The notes below the pieces were generated by a model. That model saw nothing but the letters and a program-made list of their open reading frames with translations. It made no database searches and had not been told where the DNA came from. A stretch of DNA of 64,000 bases, taken from positions 1,798,001-1,862,000 of the forward strand of contig NZ_SZZH01000001.1 in NCBI RefSeq assembly GCF_005298075.1, in the 5' to 3' direction. Of the stretch, positions 11,201 through 19,010 are shown one piece after another (the stretch's first letter is position 1; each line of letters starts with the position of its first letter). The stretch is from Nakamurella flava (lineage in GTDB: Bacteria > Actinomycetota > Actinomycetes > Mycobacteriales > Nakamurellaceae). Position numbers and translations under genes: made by a program.

Positions 11201-11840
11201 CGAACACCTGGACCTCGACGTGTCGGGCGGGCCGCACGAGCCGTTCCAGGAAGACCCCGGCGGACGAGAAGTTCTGGCGGGCGAGGGCGGCGACGCGACC
11301 GAAGGCGTCGCTGACGGCGTCGGCGTCGGCGCACGCCTGCATGCCGATGCCTCCGCCGCCGCCGGTGGCCTTGACCATCACCGGGTAGCCGATGGCGTCG
11401 GCCGCGGCGACGGCCGCGTCGACGTCGGCCAGCAGGTCGGTGCCGGCGAGCATCGGCACCCCCGCGTCGCGGGCCAACGCCCGCGCGGTGTGCTTGGCCC
11501 CGAACGCGACGATCTGATCGGCCGTCGGACCGGCGAAGACGATGCCGGCCTCTTCCAGACGCCTTGCGAAATCGGCGTTCTCGGAGAGGAACCCGTACCC
11601 GGGATGGACGATCGTCGCCCCGGTGTCCTGGGCCGCCTGCAGGATCAGGTCGGTGCGCAGGTAGGAGTCACGGGCCGGAGCCGGGCCCAGCCGCACGGCC
11701 TGGTCGGCCTCGCGGACGTGGGGGGCGGCGCGATCGGCGTCGGAGAACACGGCGACGGTGCGCAGCCCCAAGTTCCGGGCGGAACGGATGACCCGGCGGG
11801 CGATCTCGCCGCGATTGGCGACGAGCACGGTGGGCGTCAT
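8235..11840 (-). CDS. uca: Biotin-dependent urea or guanidine carboxylase
   Basis: It carboxylates urea to allophanate, or guanidine to carboxyguanidine, using ATP, bicarbonate and biotin. The 1201-residue chain shows, in order, a biotin carboxylase domain (residues 1 to about 450; LVANRGEIARRVIRSA, the ATP-grasp glycine loop KATGGGGGIGM, and EVNTRLQVEHPVTE), a carboxyltransferase region built from AHS2/AHS1 (KipA/KipI-like) modules (about 480-1080), and a C-terminal biotin carrier domain with the biotinylated lysine near residue 1166 in EAMKMET. Urea and guanidine carboxylases share this architecture and differ at few active-site residues, so the substrate cannot be settled here. Coupled by ATGA overlaps to genes on both sides. 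Confidence 0.95.
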   Translation of the reverse strand: MTPTVLVANRGEIARRVIRSARNLGLRTVAVFSDADRAAPHVREADQAVRLGPAPARDSYLRTDLILQAAQDTGATIVHPGYGFLSENADFARRLEEAGIVFAGPTADQIVAFGAKHTARALARDAGVPMLAGTDLLADVDAAVAAADAIGYPVMVKATGGGGGIGMQACADADAVSDAFGRVAALARQNFSSAGVFLERLVRPARHVEVQVFGDGAGRIAVIGDRDCSLQRRNQKVIEEAPAPALPDHVRQTLHRSAHDLLAAVRYRSAGTVEFVYDPVREEAAFLEVNTRLQVEHPVTEEVYGVDLVDLMLRLARDGQVEPDVFTREWVADGSAIEARVYAEDPGRDCLPSSGLVTHASLPGQGSPSMSGVRVDGYVETGLEVSPFYDPMLAKVIATGVNRDAALDLLGEALSASRIDGIVTNLGLLRALTDEIDLRAAVHSTSTLSETADPDARIDVLAVGPMTTVQDLPGRLGYWHVGVPPSGPFDPVSLTEANRAVGNPSSAPGLEITGGGITVRFSTASVVAVAGAEVEIALDGEPAAGWAPIEIPAGGVLTVGAATGLGLRSYLAVRGGLDVPEYLGSTATFTLGGFGGHGGRALVVGDVLRPRSADAAENPGLTTIAGPAPADRRLALTHDWQIGVTEGPHAAPDFFTRADIEQLYAAEWEVHHNSARTGIRLIGPKPTWARTDGGEAGLHPSNIHDTPYAIGALDFTGDTPIILGPDGPSLGGFVCPAVVASGELWKLGQLRPGDRLRFVPVPEAAAAGLVERRSRLTVPRLGGDGDDGVLARREAGDDRPSVTYRRDGDDNVLVEYGPMALDLGLRMRVHALQEVLRQHAPRGIVDVTPGIRSLQVHSDPSVLKARDLGRLLGELEDLVPPTRELVVPSRTVRLPLSWDDPATRLATERYMAGVRSDAPWCPWNIEFIRRINGLDSVDDVFRTVFDASYLVLGLGDVYLGAPVATPLDPRHRLVTTKYNPARTWTAENSVGIGGAYLCIYGMEGPGGYQFVGRTTQIWNRFRRGGLFAENPWALRFFDRIEWYPVSAEELLELRAETDAGRGPVDTTDGTFSISGYERFLADNADSISTFRERQSRAFDEEKDRWRAAGEFDRRHEPPATDSSEIDLPAGAIAVTAPFTATVWQLNAEPGATVADRDPILALEAMKMETRVPAPVAGTLLEVYVRPGDEVRAGQLLAAVRP

Positions 11841-12568
11841 CGGTCGCTCCCAGCGATGGTCTCCGGCCGGACCACGATCATCCGCAGCGGCGTGGGGTTG
11901 AAGTCGTTGCAGGGGTTGTTCATCTGGGGGCAGTTGGAGAGGATCACCAGAACGTCGACGTCGGCCCGCAGCGCGACCCGGCGGCCGGGGGCCGATCGTC
12001 CGTCGACGATGCCGAGCGCACCGTCGGCCTCGACCGGGACGTTCATGAACCAGTTGAGGTTGGACACCAGGTCGCGGGCTCCCAGCCCGTGCCGGGCGGC
12101 CTCGGTCAGGAAGTTCTCCCGGCAGCCGTGCTGGTAGGCCACATGGTGCCCGTAGCGCAGGGTGTTGGACTCCTTCGAGCAGGCCCCGCCGATGGTGTCC
12201 TGGTGCGGCACCTCGTTGGCGACGACCGTCATCAGGGCGCGACCCTCGTTGCTGCGCAACACGGTTCCGGTGTCGACGTAGGCGTTGCGCTGGGCGGCGA
12301 GCGTGTCCGGCACGCTGTACCGCTCGTCGGGATCGTCGGCCCGGTAGATCAGGCAGTCGGCCGACTGGTTGCCGCCGACGTCGACGATGGTCAGCACCTG
12401 ACCGGCCGGGACGACGGCCGACCACGGCGCATTGGGCGCCACCCGGTCGTCGCGGACGACGGTGCCGGCGACCGCACTCTCGCTCCAGTCCAGGGGCGAG
12501 TCGGGCGTATGGACGGCGCCGACCGGGACGGTGCTGGCGACGCGTTCGATGGTCATGGTGGGGCTCAC
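11837..12568 (-). CDS. DUF1989 protein UAAP2 / carboxyguanidine deiminase subunit
   Basis: A 243-residue DUF1989 protein matching urea carboxylase-associated protein 2. Conserved pieces are NQSADCLIYRADDPDERYS, GGACSKESNTLRYG and the C-terminal NNPCNDFNPTPLRM. Work on guanidine utilisation showed that paired DUF1989 proteins beside a carboxylase can act as carboxyguanidine deiminase, forming allophanate; whether this pair does so is inference. I prefer the GTG at 12568 (GAGGA five bases before it, and GTGA overlap with the upstream stop) to the ATG four codons later. Cys and His residues in the conserved motifs are metal or catalytic candidates. Confidence 0.85.
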   Translation of the reverse strand: MSPTMTIERVASTVPVGAVHTPDSPLDWSESAVAGTVVRDDRVAPNAPWSAVVPAGQVLTIVDVGGNQSADCLIYRADDPDERYSVPDTLAAQRNAYVDTGTVLRSNEGRALMTVVANEVPHQDTIGGACSKESNTLRYGHHVAYQHGCRENFLTEAARHGLGARDLVSNLNWFMNVPVEADGALGIVDGRSAPGRRVALRADVDVLVILSNCPQMNNPCNDFNPTPLRMIVVRPETIAGSDR

Positions 12569-13431
12569 TGAATTCCTCGCGCGTCGCAGTAGTCGATGGA
12601 GTTGAGGTAGGCCCGGTGCAGTTCGGGCGTCGCGGTGAAGCGACCGTCCTGCGGTCCGGTAGCGACCCCACGCCAGGCGTGCACCCGCAGCGGGCCCACC
12701 CGGTAGTCGGGGTCGGGGTCGAGCGGGTGGGTGACATTGGCGATCAACACCAGCAGCGGCAGTTCGGCGATGAGCTCGACATGCGTTCCCGGGCCGGCGC
12801 TTCCGACCCACTGGAGGGTTCCCTCGCCGTCGACCCGGACGCCCTGGAAGAAGGAGACGCTGGGCGGGAGGTCGCGCCGGGTCAGCCCATGCTTGGCCGC
12901 GGCCTTGACGAACAGCGACCGACCGGACGGCGTGGGACCGTGTGGGTCGGCGTTGCCGTACTTCGTCTCGACGACGCCGTCGGTGGTGGTGCCGCAGAAA
13001 GCGTCGTGCCGCCCGGAGGTGTCGGCGGAGATCGTGGCCAGGATGCGCCCCTCGCCGGACAGCAGCGGGTGCCCGGAGCCCAGGTAGGCCTGCCACGGGA
13101 TCTTCTGGGTGTCGGCCACGTTCAGCCGCTCGACCGGTTCCAGGGCGTTGAACAGCACCACGTGGGCGCACGCGTCACCGGTGGGATCGTCCAGCCGTAG
13201 CCGACTGCCGCGGGCCAGCACCTTGTGGGTGTAGCCGCCGGGGGCGACGGTCTCGGCCCAGGTGAGCGCGGCCGGGTCGACCCCGTCCGGGCACCAGGGG
13301 CTTTCGGAGGCGGGCAGGTACGGCATCCACTCGCTGCGACGGCCGCCCTGGGCCCGCGCGTCGGCCCGCGCGTTGCCGACGCTGTCGGTGAGATGCTTAG
13401 CTCGGACGTCGATCTCGCTGATGGTGGTCAT
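12565..13431 (-). CDS. DUF1989 protein UAAP1 / carboxyguanidine deiminase subunit
   Basis: A 288-residue DUF1989 protein matching urea carboxylase-associated protein 1. Recognisable motifs are ADTSGRHDAFCGTT, ETKYGNADPHG and PLDPDPDYRVGPLRV. It is about 45 residues longer than UAAP2, mainly from an N-terminal stretch of about 60 residues before the cupin-like fold. Together with UAAP2 it probably forms a heteromeric enzyme that removes ammonia from the carboxylated intermediate (known for guanidine pathways; inferred here). The ATG at 13431 overlaps the permease stop codon as ATGA, so permease, both subunits, carboxylase and hydrolase are one coupled unit. Confidence 0.85.
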   Translation of the reverse strand: MTTISEIDVRAKHLTDSVGNARADARAQGGRRSEWMPYLPASESPWCPDGVDPAALTWAETVAPGGYTHKVLARGSRLRLDDPTGDACAHVVLFNALEPVERLNVADTQKIPWQAYLGSGHPLLSGEGRILATISADTSGRHDAFCGTTTDGVVETKYGNADPHGPTPSGRSLFVKAAAKHGLTRRDLPPSVSFFQGVRVDGEGTLQWVGSAGPGTHVELIAELPLLVLIANVTHPLDPDPDYRVGPLRVHAWRGVATGPQDGRFTATPELHRAYLNSIDYCDARGIQ

Positions 13432-15008
13432 CGAGCGTCTCCGGTGGGGGCGATCATGCCGTCGACCTGGTGGCTGTGCGGGACGTGCCGCAGCTCGATG
13501 GTCGTGTGCAGGCGGCGGGTGAGGAAGTAGGCCGCCCCGGCCAGGACCGTGGCGCCGACAAACAGCAGGGCGCTCCAGCGCAGCCACCAGGTCTCACCGG
13601 TGAGGTCGTAGATCTCCGGCCGGGGCCACAGCAGGTTGACGGCCATGCCGACCTGATAGAGCACGGCGGCGACGTTGATGGCGATGCCCCAGCGGCCGAG
13701 GGAGAACAGCGGCTTGCCGTCCTCGTCTAGACCGGAAGGCAGACCGCCGCTGCGGCGCAGTCGGATCCGCTGGATCAGCAGCGGCAGGGTGACGCCGAGG
13801 TAGGCCAGGTAGAGCATGGCGATGCACAGGCTGGCCAGCGCGGTGAAGATCGCCGACTGGTGAATGTTGACCAGCAGGGCCAGCGCGGCGCCCACCCCGA
13901 CGACGATCGAGGCGCTGATCGGGGTGCCGGTGCGGGGCGAGATCTTGCTCAGCCAACGGTGTCCCGGGAAGGCGCCCTCGCGGGCCATGGAATACATCAT
14001 GCGGGCCCCGGCGGTCTGGACGGCGAGCGTGCAGACCAGGACGGCCACGGCGACACAGCACAGCAGCAGCCGGCCGATCACGTCGCCCAGCCGCTCGGTG
14101 ATGATCCAGGGCAGACCGCCGAGCGCGAGCTCGCCGTCGGTCAGACTCGGCGCGGCCATGAGCGCCGCCAGGATCAGCAGGGCACCGCCGATGCCGGACA
14201 GGATCAACGCCCGCAGGATCGTCCGCGGGGTGGTGCGGCGCGGGGCGTGGGTCTCCTCGGACAGTTCGCTGGCCGAGTCGAATCCGACCATGACGTACGC
14301 GGCCATCAGGGCGGAGGCCAGGAACGCCGGCAGGTACGCGCCGTCACCGGTCCAGCCGTCGGTGGTCATGACGACCGACGGCCCGCGTTCGGAGAGCGCA
14401 AACAGGACGCCGATGAGGACGACGACGCCGACGATCTCGACGGTGACACCGGCGCTGGTGGCCATCGCCATCTGCCGAACACCCGAGATGTTGATCAGGG
14501 TGGTGATCACCAGGATGGCCACACCCAGCAGGACGGCGTTCTGCGCGCCAGTGGCTGACGCAACCGATGGGTCGGCGTCCGAGCCGCCGACGATCTGGAA
14601 GCCGGACCAGATGCTGGGCAGGACGGCCTGGGCAGCGATGGCGGCCACGGCGACGGTGAGGATCTGTCCGATCACCATGATCCAGCCGGTGAACCATCCC
14701 CACGTGGTGCCGGCCAGCCGGCTCGCCCACTGGAAGATGGCGCCGGAGATGGGCCAGCGCGCCGACAGTTCCGCGAAGCAGAGGGCGACGAGCAGCTGCC
14801 CGGCGAAGACCATCGGCCAGGCCCAGAAGAACGCCGCACCGCCCAGGCCGAAGCCCAGACCGAACAGCTGGAAGACGGTGGTGAGGATCGAGACGAAGGA
14901 GAACCCCGCCGCGAACGACGAGAAGGATCCGACGCCGCGATGGAGCTCCTGGCGGTAGCCGGTGGACGGTTCGGACGAGACAGCGGTTCCGTGCTGGGTG
15001 GCAGTCAT
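13428..15008 (-). CDS. APC-superfamily permease of the carboxylase operon
   Basis: A 526-residue amino acid/polyamine/organocation permease with about 12 membrane helices. The first helix carries FSSFAAGFSFVSILT, followed by the APC-type segment ELSARWPISGAIFQWASRLAG. It resembles GABA/choline-type permeases that sit beside urea carboxylase genes, and it presumably imports the nitrogen substrate (urea derivative, guanidine or an amine). The start ATG at 15008 has GGAG six bases upstream. An in-frame extension back to about 15240 lacks hydrophobic or family-like features and was not used. It is the first gene of the operon, so the promoter lies in 15009-15250. Confidence 0.88.
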   Translation of the reverse strand: MTATQHGTAVSSEPSTGYRQELHRGVGSFSSFAAGFSFVSILTTVFQLFGLGFGLGGAAFFWAWPMVFAGQLLVALCFAELSARWPISGAIFQWASRLAGTTWGWFTGWIMVIGQILTVAVAAIAAQAVLPSIWSGFQIVGGSDADPSVASATGAQNAVLLGVAILVITTLINISGVRQMAMATSAGVTVEIVGVVVLIGVLFALSERGPSVVMTTDGWTGDGAYLPAFLASALMAAYVMVGFDSASELSEETHAPRRTTPRTILRALILSGIGGALLILAALMAAPSLTDGELALGGLPWIITERLGDVIGRLLLCCVAVAVLVCTLAVQTAGARMMYSMAREGAFPGHRWLSKISPRTGTPISASIVVGVGAALALLVNIHQSAIFTALASLCIAMLYLAYLGVTLPLLIQRIRLRRSGGLPSGLDEDGKPLFSLGRWGIAINVAAVLYQVGMAVNLLWPRPEIYDLTGETWWLRWSALLFVGATVLAGAAYFLTRRLHTTIELRHVPHSHQVDGMIAPTGDAR

Positions 15009-15101
15009 GGCGGACTCCGGGGCCGTGGGGCTAATAGCTGTCGATTGACAGGTAACTCCCGAGAAGAGTCGGCCCGGCATGTTGCGCCGGTCGACTGCCA
15101 G

Positions 15102-15171
15102 CGTTAATTCGAGGTAACGGCAGTCCGGGTTGTCGAGTTCGCCACCGACGACCACGTCCCGACAAGGACGT
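15102..15171. promoter_or_regulatory. Inverted repeats upstream of the carboxylase operon
   Basis: Two dyads lie in the 255-base divergent region: CGTTA-n8-TAACG at 15102-15119 and ACGTCC-n6-GGACGT at 15154-15171. Either could be the TetR operator of the operon. I looked for the conserved parts of the guanidine-I riboswitch on the minus strand and did not find them. Confidence 0.35.
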
Positions 15172-15251
15172 ACGGCGATCCACGGGACCGACCCGTCGAT
15201 AGCCATCCGATCGAACATGCGTCGGACCATACACACGTTCGCTTTCTGAGC

Positions 15252-15257
15252 TATGGT
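15252..15257 (+). promoter_or_regulatory. -10 box of the DUF222/HNH pseudogene
   Basis: TATGGT ends six bases before the ATG at 15264 and there is no ribosome binding site, which points to a leaderless transcript. Confidence 0.5.
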
Positions 15258-15263
15258 GGGCCT

Positions 15264-16627
15264 ATGTCTCCGACCAACCCCACTCTGCCGAAGTGGCGCT
15301 CCGCTGTTGCGGTGGCCCCGGCCTCTGAACTGTCCCCGTTGTTGGGGTCGCGGCCGGAGCGTCCGGTGGGGTGTTCGGCGCGAGAGTGGGCCAACGTACT
15401 GCTGGATGCGGTGATCGCCCGGCAGCGGTGGGTCGCGCACGAGTCGGCGCGGCAGGTGCATGACCTGGTCGAGCTGTCCGCCGCGGCCGGGGAGGACTCG
15501 GCCGGGGTGGAGGAGTTCCTGGCCACCGAGTTGGCTCTGGCGCTGGGGGTGGCCGAGTCCACGGCGGGCCGGTATCTGCTGGAGGCGGCCGAGTTGACCG
15601 CCCGCTGCCCGGCCACTCTGAACGCTCTGGAACAGGGCCTGATCTCGCCGGGGAAGGCGTCGGTAATCTGCCGGGGCACCGCTGATCTGACCGTCGAGGT
15701 GACCGCGCTGGTGGAGGCCGATGTCCTGCCGGCCGCCGGGTCGTCGACGGTGCCGGGTTTGCGGAACGCGGTCGCCCGGTCGGTGATCCGCCGGGACCCC
15801 GACGGGGCGCAGCGCCGCCACGAGCAGGCCCGCCGCCGACGCTCCGTGTCCCGGCGTAGCGATCTGGATGGGATGGCGTGTCTGTCGCTGTACGGCACCG
15901 CCCAGGACGTCGCGGTGATCTGGGACTGCCTGACCGCCGCCGCCGACGCCGGCAAGACAGAGGGGGATGACCGTTCGGTCGGGGAACGGCGGGTCGATGC
16001 CCTGGTCGACGTGTGCACCGACATCCTCGACCGCGGCCTCCTACCCACCGATCAGCCCCTACCGACCACGCAGCGGCGCCGCCCGCACCTGCTGGTCACG
16101 CTCCCCGCGTCAGCTCTCGTGGACTCGGAGTCCGGGCGTGGTGAGGTCGCCGAGCTGGTCGGGCACGGACCCATCACCCCTGCCCAAGCCAGGGTCATCG
16201 CCGCCGACGCGACCTGGCGGCGCCTGGTCTGCGACCCCACCAGCGGTGCGCTGCTGGACTACGGCCGCACCACCTACACCCACCCTAAGCGCTCACCGAC
16301 TTCGTCCTCACCCGCGATGCGAGTTGTGTCATGCCGGGCTGCCGGTAACCCGCCCACCGCTGCGACGTCGACCACCGCGAACCGTTCCACCCCGGCCACA
16401 CCACCGGCGGCGACACCAGCGCCGAGAACCTGGCCGTCCTGTGCCGCCGCCACCACCGCGCCAAAGACACCGGCGGCTACCAACTGCGCCGCACCCCCGA
16501 CGGCGACCACCACTGGACCACCCCCCTCGGCCGCACCTACACCCGACACTGGCCCCCACCCGAAACCAGCTCCGCGACGGCACTTCTCGAGAGGGAGGCA
16601 GGTGACGATGACCCGCCACCGTTCTGA
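15264..16627 (+). pseudogene. DUF222/HNH endonuclease (13E12 repeat family), broken
   Basis: Residues 1 to about 340 are a clear DUF222 domain (HESARQVHDLVEL, ESTAGRYLLEAAELT, GLISPGKASVI, ITPAQARVIAAD). The frame is then lost: one A seems to be missing from CCTAAGCG at 16284-16291, because from 16289 the next frame (frame 2) continues with ALTDFVLTRDASCVMPGCR. That frame meets TAA at 16346-16348, where the family has Gln (CAA to TAA), then goes on with PAHRCDVDHREPFHPG and NLAVLCRRHHRAKD, the HNH core, ending at TGA 16625-16627. So two lesions separate the intact DUF222 part from the nuclease motif. The family is multicopy in actinobacteria, with unknown role. Sequencing error is possible for one lesion but unlikely for both. 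Confidence 0.8.
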
Positions 16628-16718
16628 GCGTCCCGAACAGGACATGGCGCGGGTGTCGACGACAGAGGGGCCTTGCTACCCGTGGGGACGCCGGCCGGGG
16701 TTGCGGTGGGCCGCCCGT

Positions 16719-17429
16719 CTAGTCAGCCTTGCTCAGGCATGCACTGGCGTGCGGCATCCCGGCATCGTCGACCTGCGCCAGCATCTCCCCGTCGGCGTCG
16801 ACGATCATGGACGTCCCGACGGTCACCGGGAACAGTGGCGTCGACCCGCGGTAGTGCGCGATGGCGACCGGTGCGCGCAACGCCCGGGCCGTCACGAAGG
16901 TGCGGGCGATCCGTTCACCCTCCTCGCCCGGACCGTCGAGGACGCCGGCGGCGTACAGATCCACCCCGCGCCGGGCCAGCTGAGCCGTGTGCTGCTGGAC
17001 GTTGGTGTCGAAGCAGATGGCCAGACCCACCGCCCAGCCGTCGACGTCGATGACGGCCGCCTCAGTTCCGCAGCTGAATCGCTGGTGCTCGCCGCCGTGC
17101 ACCCACACCTTGCGCGCCGCCACCGACGCCCCGTGCTCGTCGACCCGGAGCATCGCGATGAAGTCACGGCCGCTCTCGGTGATCGGCGCCCCGACCAGCG
17201 CCACCGCGCCGGATGCCCGGCACGCGTCGATCAGCGGACGCAACACCGCGTCGGTCGGCGCCACCGACGGCGCGTCCAGGTCGTATCCGGTCAGCGACAG
17301 CTCCGGGAAGACGACCAGCCGAGCCCGGGCGGCGCGGATCACCTCGAGGTGGGTGGCGATGTTCGTCGCGAGGTCACCCACCACGATCTCGGCCTGAGCG
17401 ACCGCGACGGTCAACGACGGCTGCGACAT
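16719..17429 (-). CDS. Carbon-nitrogen (nitrilase-superfamily) hydrolase
   Basis: A 236-residue nitrilase-fold amidohydrolase. The Glu-Lys-Cys triad is visible: Glu in VVFPELSLTGY (about residue 43), Lys in AARKVWVHGGEH (about 109) and Cys in LAICFDTN (about 142). It is at the short end for the family and lacks extra domains, so a small soluble omega-amidase or N-carbamoyl hydrolase type is likely; the substrate is unknown. It starts four bases after the lipoprotein stop and is the last gene of the pyrimidine operon, so a role with carbamoyl compounds or pyrimidine breakdown products is tempting but unproven. Confidence 0.85.
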   Translation of the reverse strand: MSQPSLTVAVAQAEIVVGDLATNIATHLEVIRAARARLVVFPELSLTGYDLDAPSVAPTDAVLRPLIDACRASGAVALVGAPITESGRDFIAMLRVDEHGASVAARKVWVHGGEHQRFSCGTEAAVIDVDGWAVGLAICFDTNVQQHTAQLARRGVDLYAAGVLDGPGEEGERIARTFVTARALRAPVAIAHYRGSTPLFPVTVGTSMIVDADGEMLAQVDDAGMPHASACLSKAD

Positions 17430-17433
17430 TCGA

Positions 17434-18153
17434 CTACCCCTCCCGCGCCTGGCCCCACGGGGCGATCCGCACCGTCGTCTCCGGGCCGATGTCGACGTGG
17501 TCCTCGGCACCGAGCGGCAGGGTCGCCGCACGCTGGCCGTCAGCGAACTGCACGACCAACAGTGACGCAGGCTCGTCGTAGGCACCGCCCAACGACCCGG
17601 TCCACTCCAGGGCGGCGGCGGCATGTCCGCCCGGCCCGACCATGACCGGGACCGCGGGATCCGCGGGTGGTACCCCGATCGGATTCGCCTCGGGCTGGTT
17701 CTGACCGACCACCGTCGTGAACGGTGTCCCCCACTCACCCCGGATCCCCATGCCCGGCCACCCCTGCACCTCGCACGAGCGACCCGAGATGTTGGTGGCC
17801 AGCAGGCGGCCGAAATGGTGCCCGGCCGCGGCGTCGGGACTGTCCAGTGACAACCGCAGATCGCCTGCGGTGCAGGAGTTGTCGGTCGACGGCACGGACG
17901 CCACGCTCATCAGCAGCGCGTCCAGCTGCTCGCCCGTGAGCTCCGCGTCCGGTGTCGCCGGCGCCCCCTCCGGGCGGTTCGCACCCCGCGGCAGCTCGAC
18001 CCGGGAGGTCGGCAACACGCTGGAGTAGTAGACGTCCGACGGCAGGACGTCCGTGGCTCCGGCGGACGCCGCCGGAGGCACCGATCCCGGCTGCGCGCAC
18101 CCGGCCAGCAGCACTGCACCCAGGACGACGGGCAGCGCCCGACCCGGGGTCAG
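17434..18153 (-). CDS. DUF4232 lipoprotein in the pyr operon, CTG start
   Basis: A secreted lipoprotein of 239 residues when started at CTG 18153. The frame then opens with [18 protein letters not shown], an ideal lipoprotein signal with lipobox LAGC. The only GTG in frame (18114) would leave just five residues before the Cys, too short for a signal. The CTG overlaps the pyrF stop (CTGA), as expected for a coupled gene. The mature part contains a DUF4232 domain (from about residue 85; CTAGDLRLSLDSPDAAAG, TNISGRSCEVQGWPG). Function unknown; the domain is common in actinobacterial surface proteins. The start codon is an inference from signal-peptide logic. Confidence 0.7.
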   Translation of the reverse strand: MTPGRALPVVLGAVLLAGCAQPGSVPPAASAGATDVLPSDVYYSSVLPTSRVELPRGANRPEGAPATPDAELTGEQLDALLMSVASVPSTDNSCTAGDLRLSLDSPDAAAGHHFGRLLATNISGRSCEVQGWPGMGIRGEWGTPFTTVVGQNQPEANPIGVPPADPAVPVMVGPGGHAAAALEWTGSLGGAYDEPASLLVVQFADGQRAATLPLGAEDHVDIGPETTVRIAPWGQAREG

Positions 18154-19010
18154 CTGCCCACCGCCGCGCGCACCTGCTCGACCACGCGGGCCGCCGCGTC
18201 CCGCAGACCGCCGACCGACGGGCCGTGCTGCAGCACGTCCCGACTGCTGGTGGCCAGCACGTTCCGCCGGGCGTCGCCGAACACCCGCTGCAGGTCCTCG
18301 GCGGTGGCGCCCTGGGCGCCCAGGCCCGGGGCCAACAGCGGCCCGTTCACCGCGGCCAGGTCCACGTCGGTGGACCCGATCGTCGCGCCCACCACCAACC
18401 CGATCGATCCGAGCGGGTCGGCCCCGACATTGATCTCCGCCGCCTGGGCGGCGATCGTCGCCGCCACCGTGCGACCCGACTCGTCCACCGCATGCTGAAC
18501 CTGCGGCCCCTCCGGGTTGGACGTCAACGCCAGCACGAACAACCCGCGCCCGGACGCCAGGGCCGCCTCCACCGCCGGCGCCAACGAGCCGAACCCGAGG
18601 AACGGGCTGACGGTCAACGAGTCCGCGGCCAGCGGGCCGTCACCCGTCAGGTAGGCCGTCGCGTAGGCCGCCATCGTCGACCCGATGTCACCGCGCTTGG
18701 CGTCCAGCACCGACAGCGTGCCCACATCCCGGCAGTCGGCGAGAACGCGCTCCAGGACGGCGATCCCCGCCGACCCGAACACCTCGAAGAACGCCGACTG
18801 CGGCTTGACCGCGGCCACCGACGGGCCGACCGCCTCGACCACCGTGCGGGCGAACCGCTCCACCCCGGCGGCGCTGAGCGGCAGATCCCACGCCGACAGC
18901 AGCCCCGGATGCGGGTCGATACCGACGCACAACGGCCCGCGCGCAACCATGGCCTCGGCCAGCCGCCGCCCGAACGGAACGGGCACGCCTGCCGCTTGAA
19001 CCGCGCTCAC
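18150..19010 (-). CDS. pyrF: Orotidine 5'-phosphate decarboxylase
   Basis: It converts OMP to UMP, the last step of de novo pyrimidine synthesis. The 286-residue protein is of the longer type-2 kind found in mycobacteria. The catalytic Asp-Lys-Asp set lies in [11 protein letters not shown] (Asp103, Lys105, Asp108), with an early [11 protein letters not shown] motif. The GTG start overlaps the pyrD stop (GTGA). In mycobacteria pyrF directly follows carB and is succeeded by mihF and gmk; here pyrD is inserted before it, and a lipoprotein and a nitrilase follow it. Confidence 0.96.
   Translation of the reverse strand: MSAVQAAGVPVPFGRRLAEAMVARGPLCVGIDPHPGLLSAWDLPLSAAGVERFARTVVEAVGPSVAAVKPQSAFFEVFGSAGIAVLERVLADCRDVGTLSVLDAKRGDIGSTMAAYATAYLTGDGPLAADSLTVSPFLGFGSLAPAVEAALASGRGLFVLALTSNPEGPQVQHAVDESGRTVAATIAAQAAEINVGADPLGSIGLVVGATIGSTDVDLAAVNGPLLAPGLGAQGATAEDLQRVFGDARRNVLATSSRDVLQHGPSVGGLRDAAARVVEQVRAAVGS

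Noticed and set aside
15009-15240. N-terminal extension of the permease, about 75 codons
   Set aside because: The frame is open but has no permease-like sequence, and a good ribosome binding site precedes the ATG at 15008.
15009-15250. Guanidine-I (ykkC) riboswitch before the carboxylase operon
   Set aside because: The minus-strand leader lacks the conserved ACGR and GGUCCGAGAG-type blocks; only simple dyads were found.
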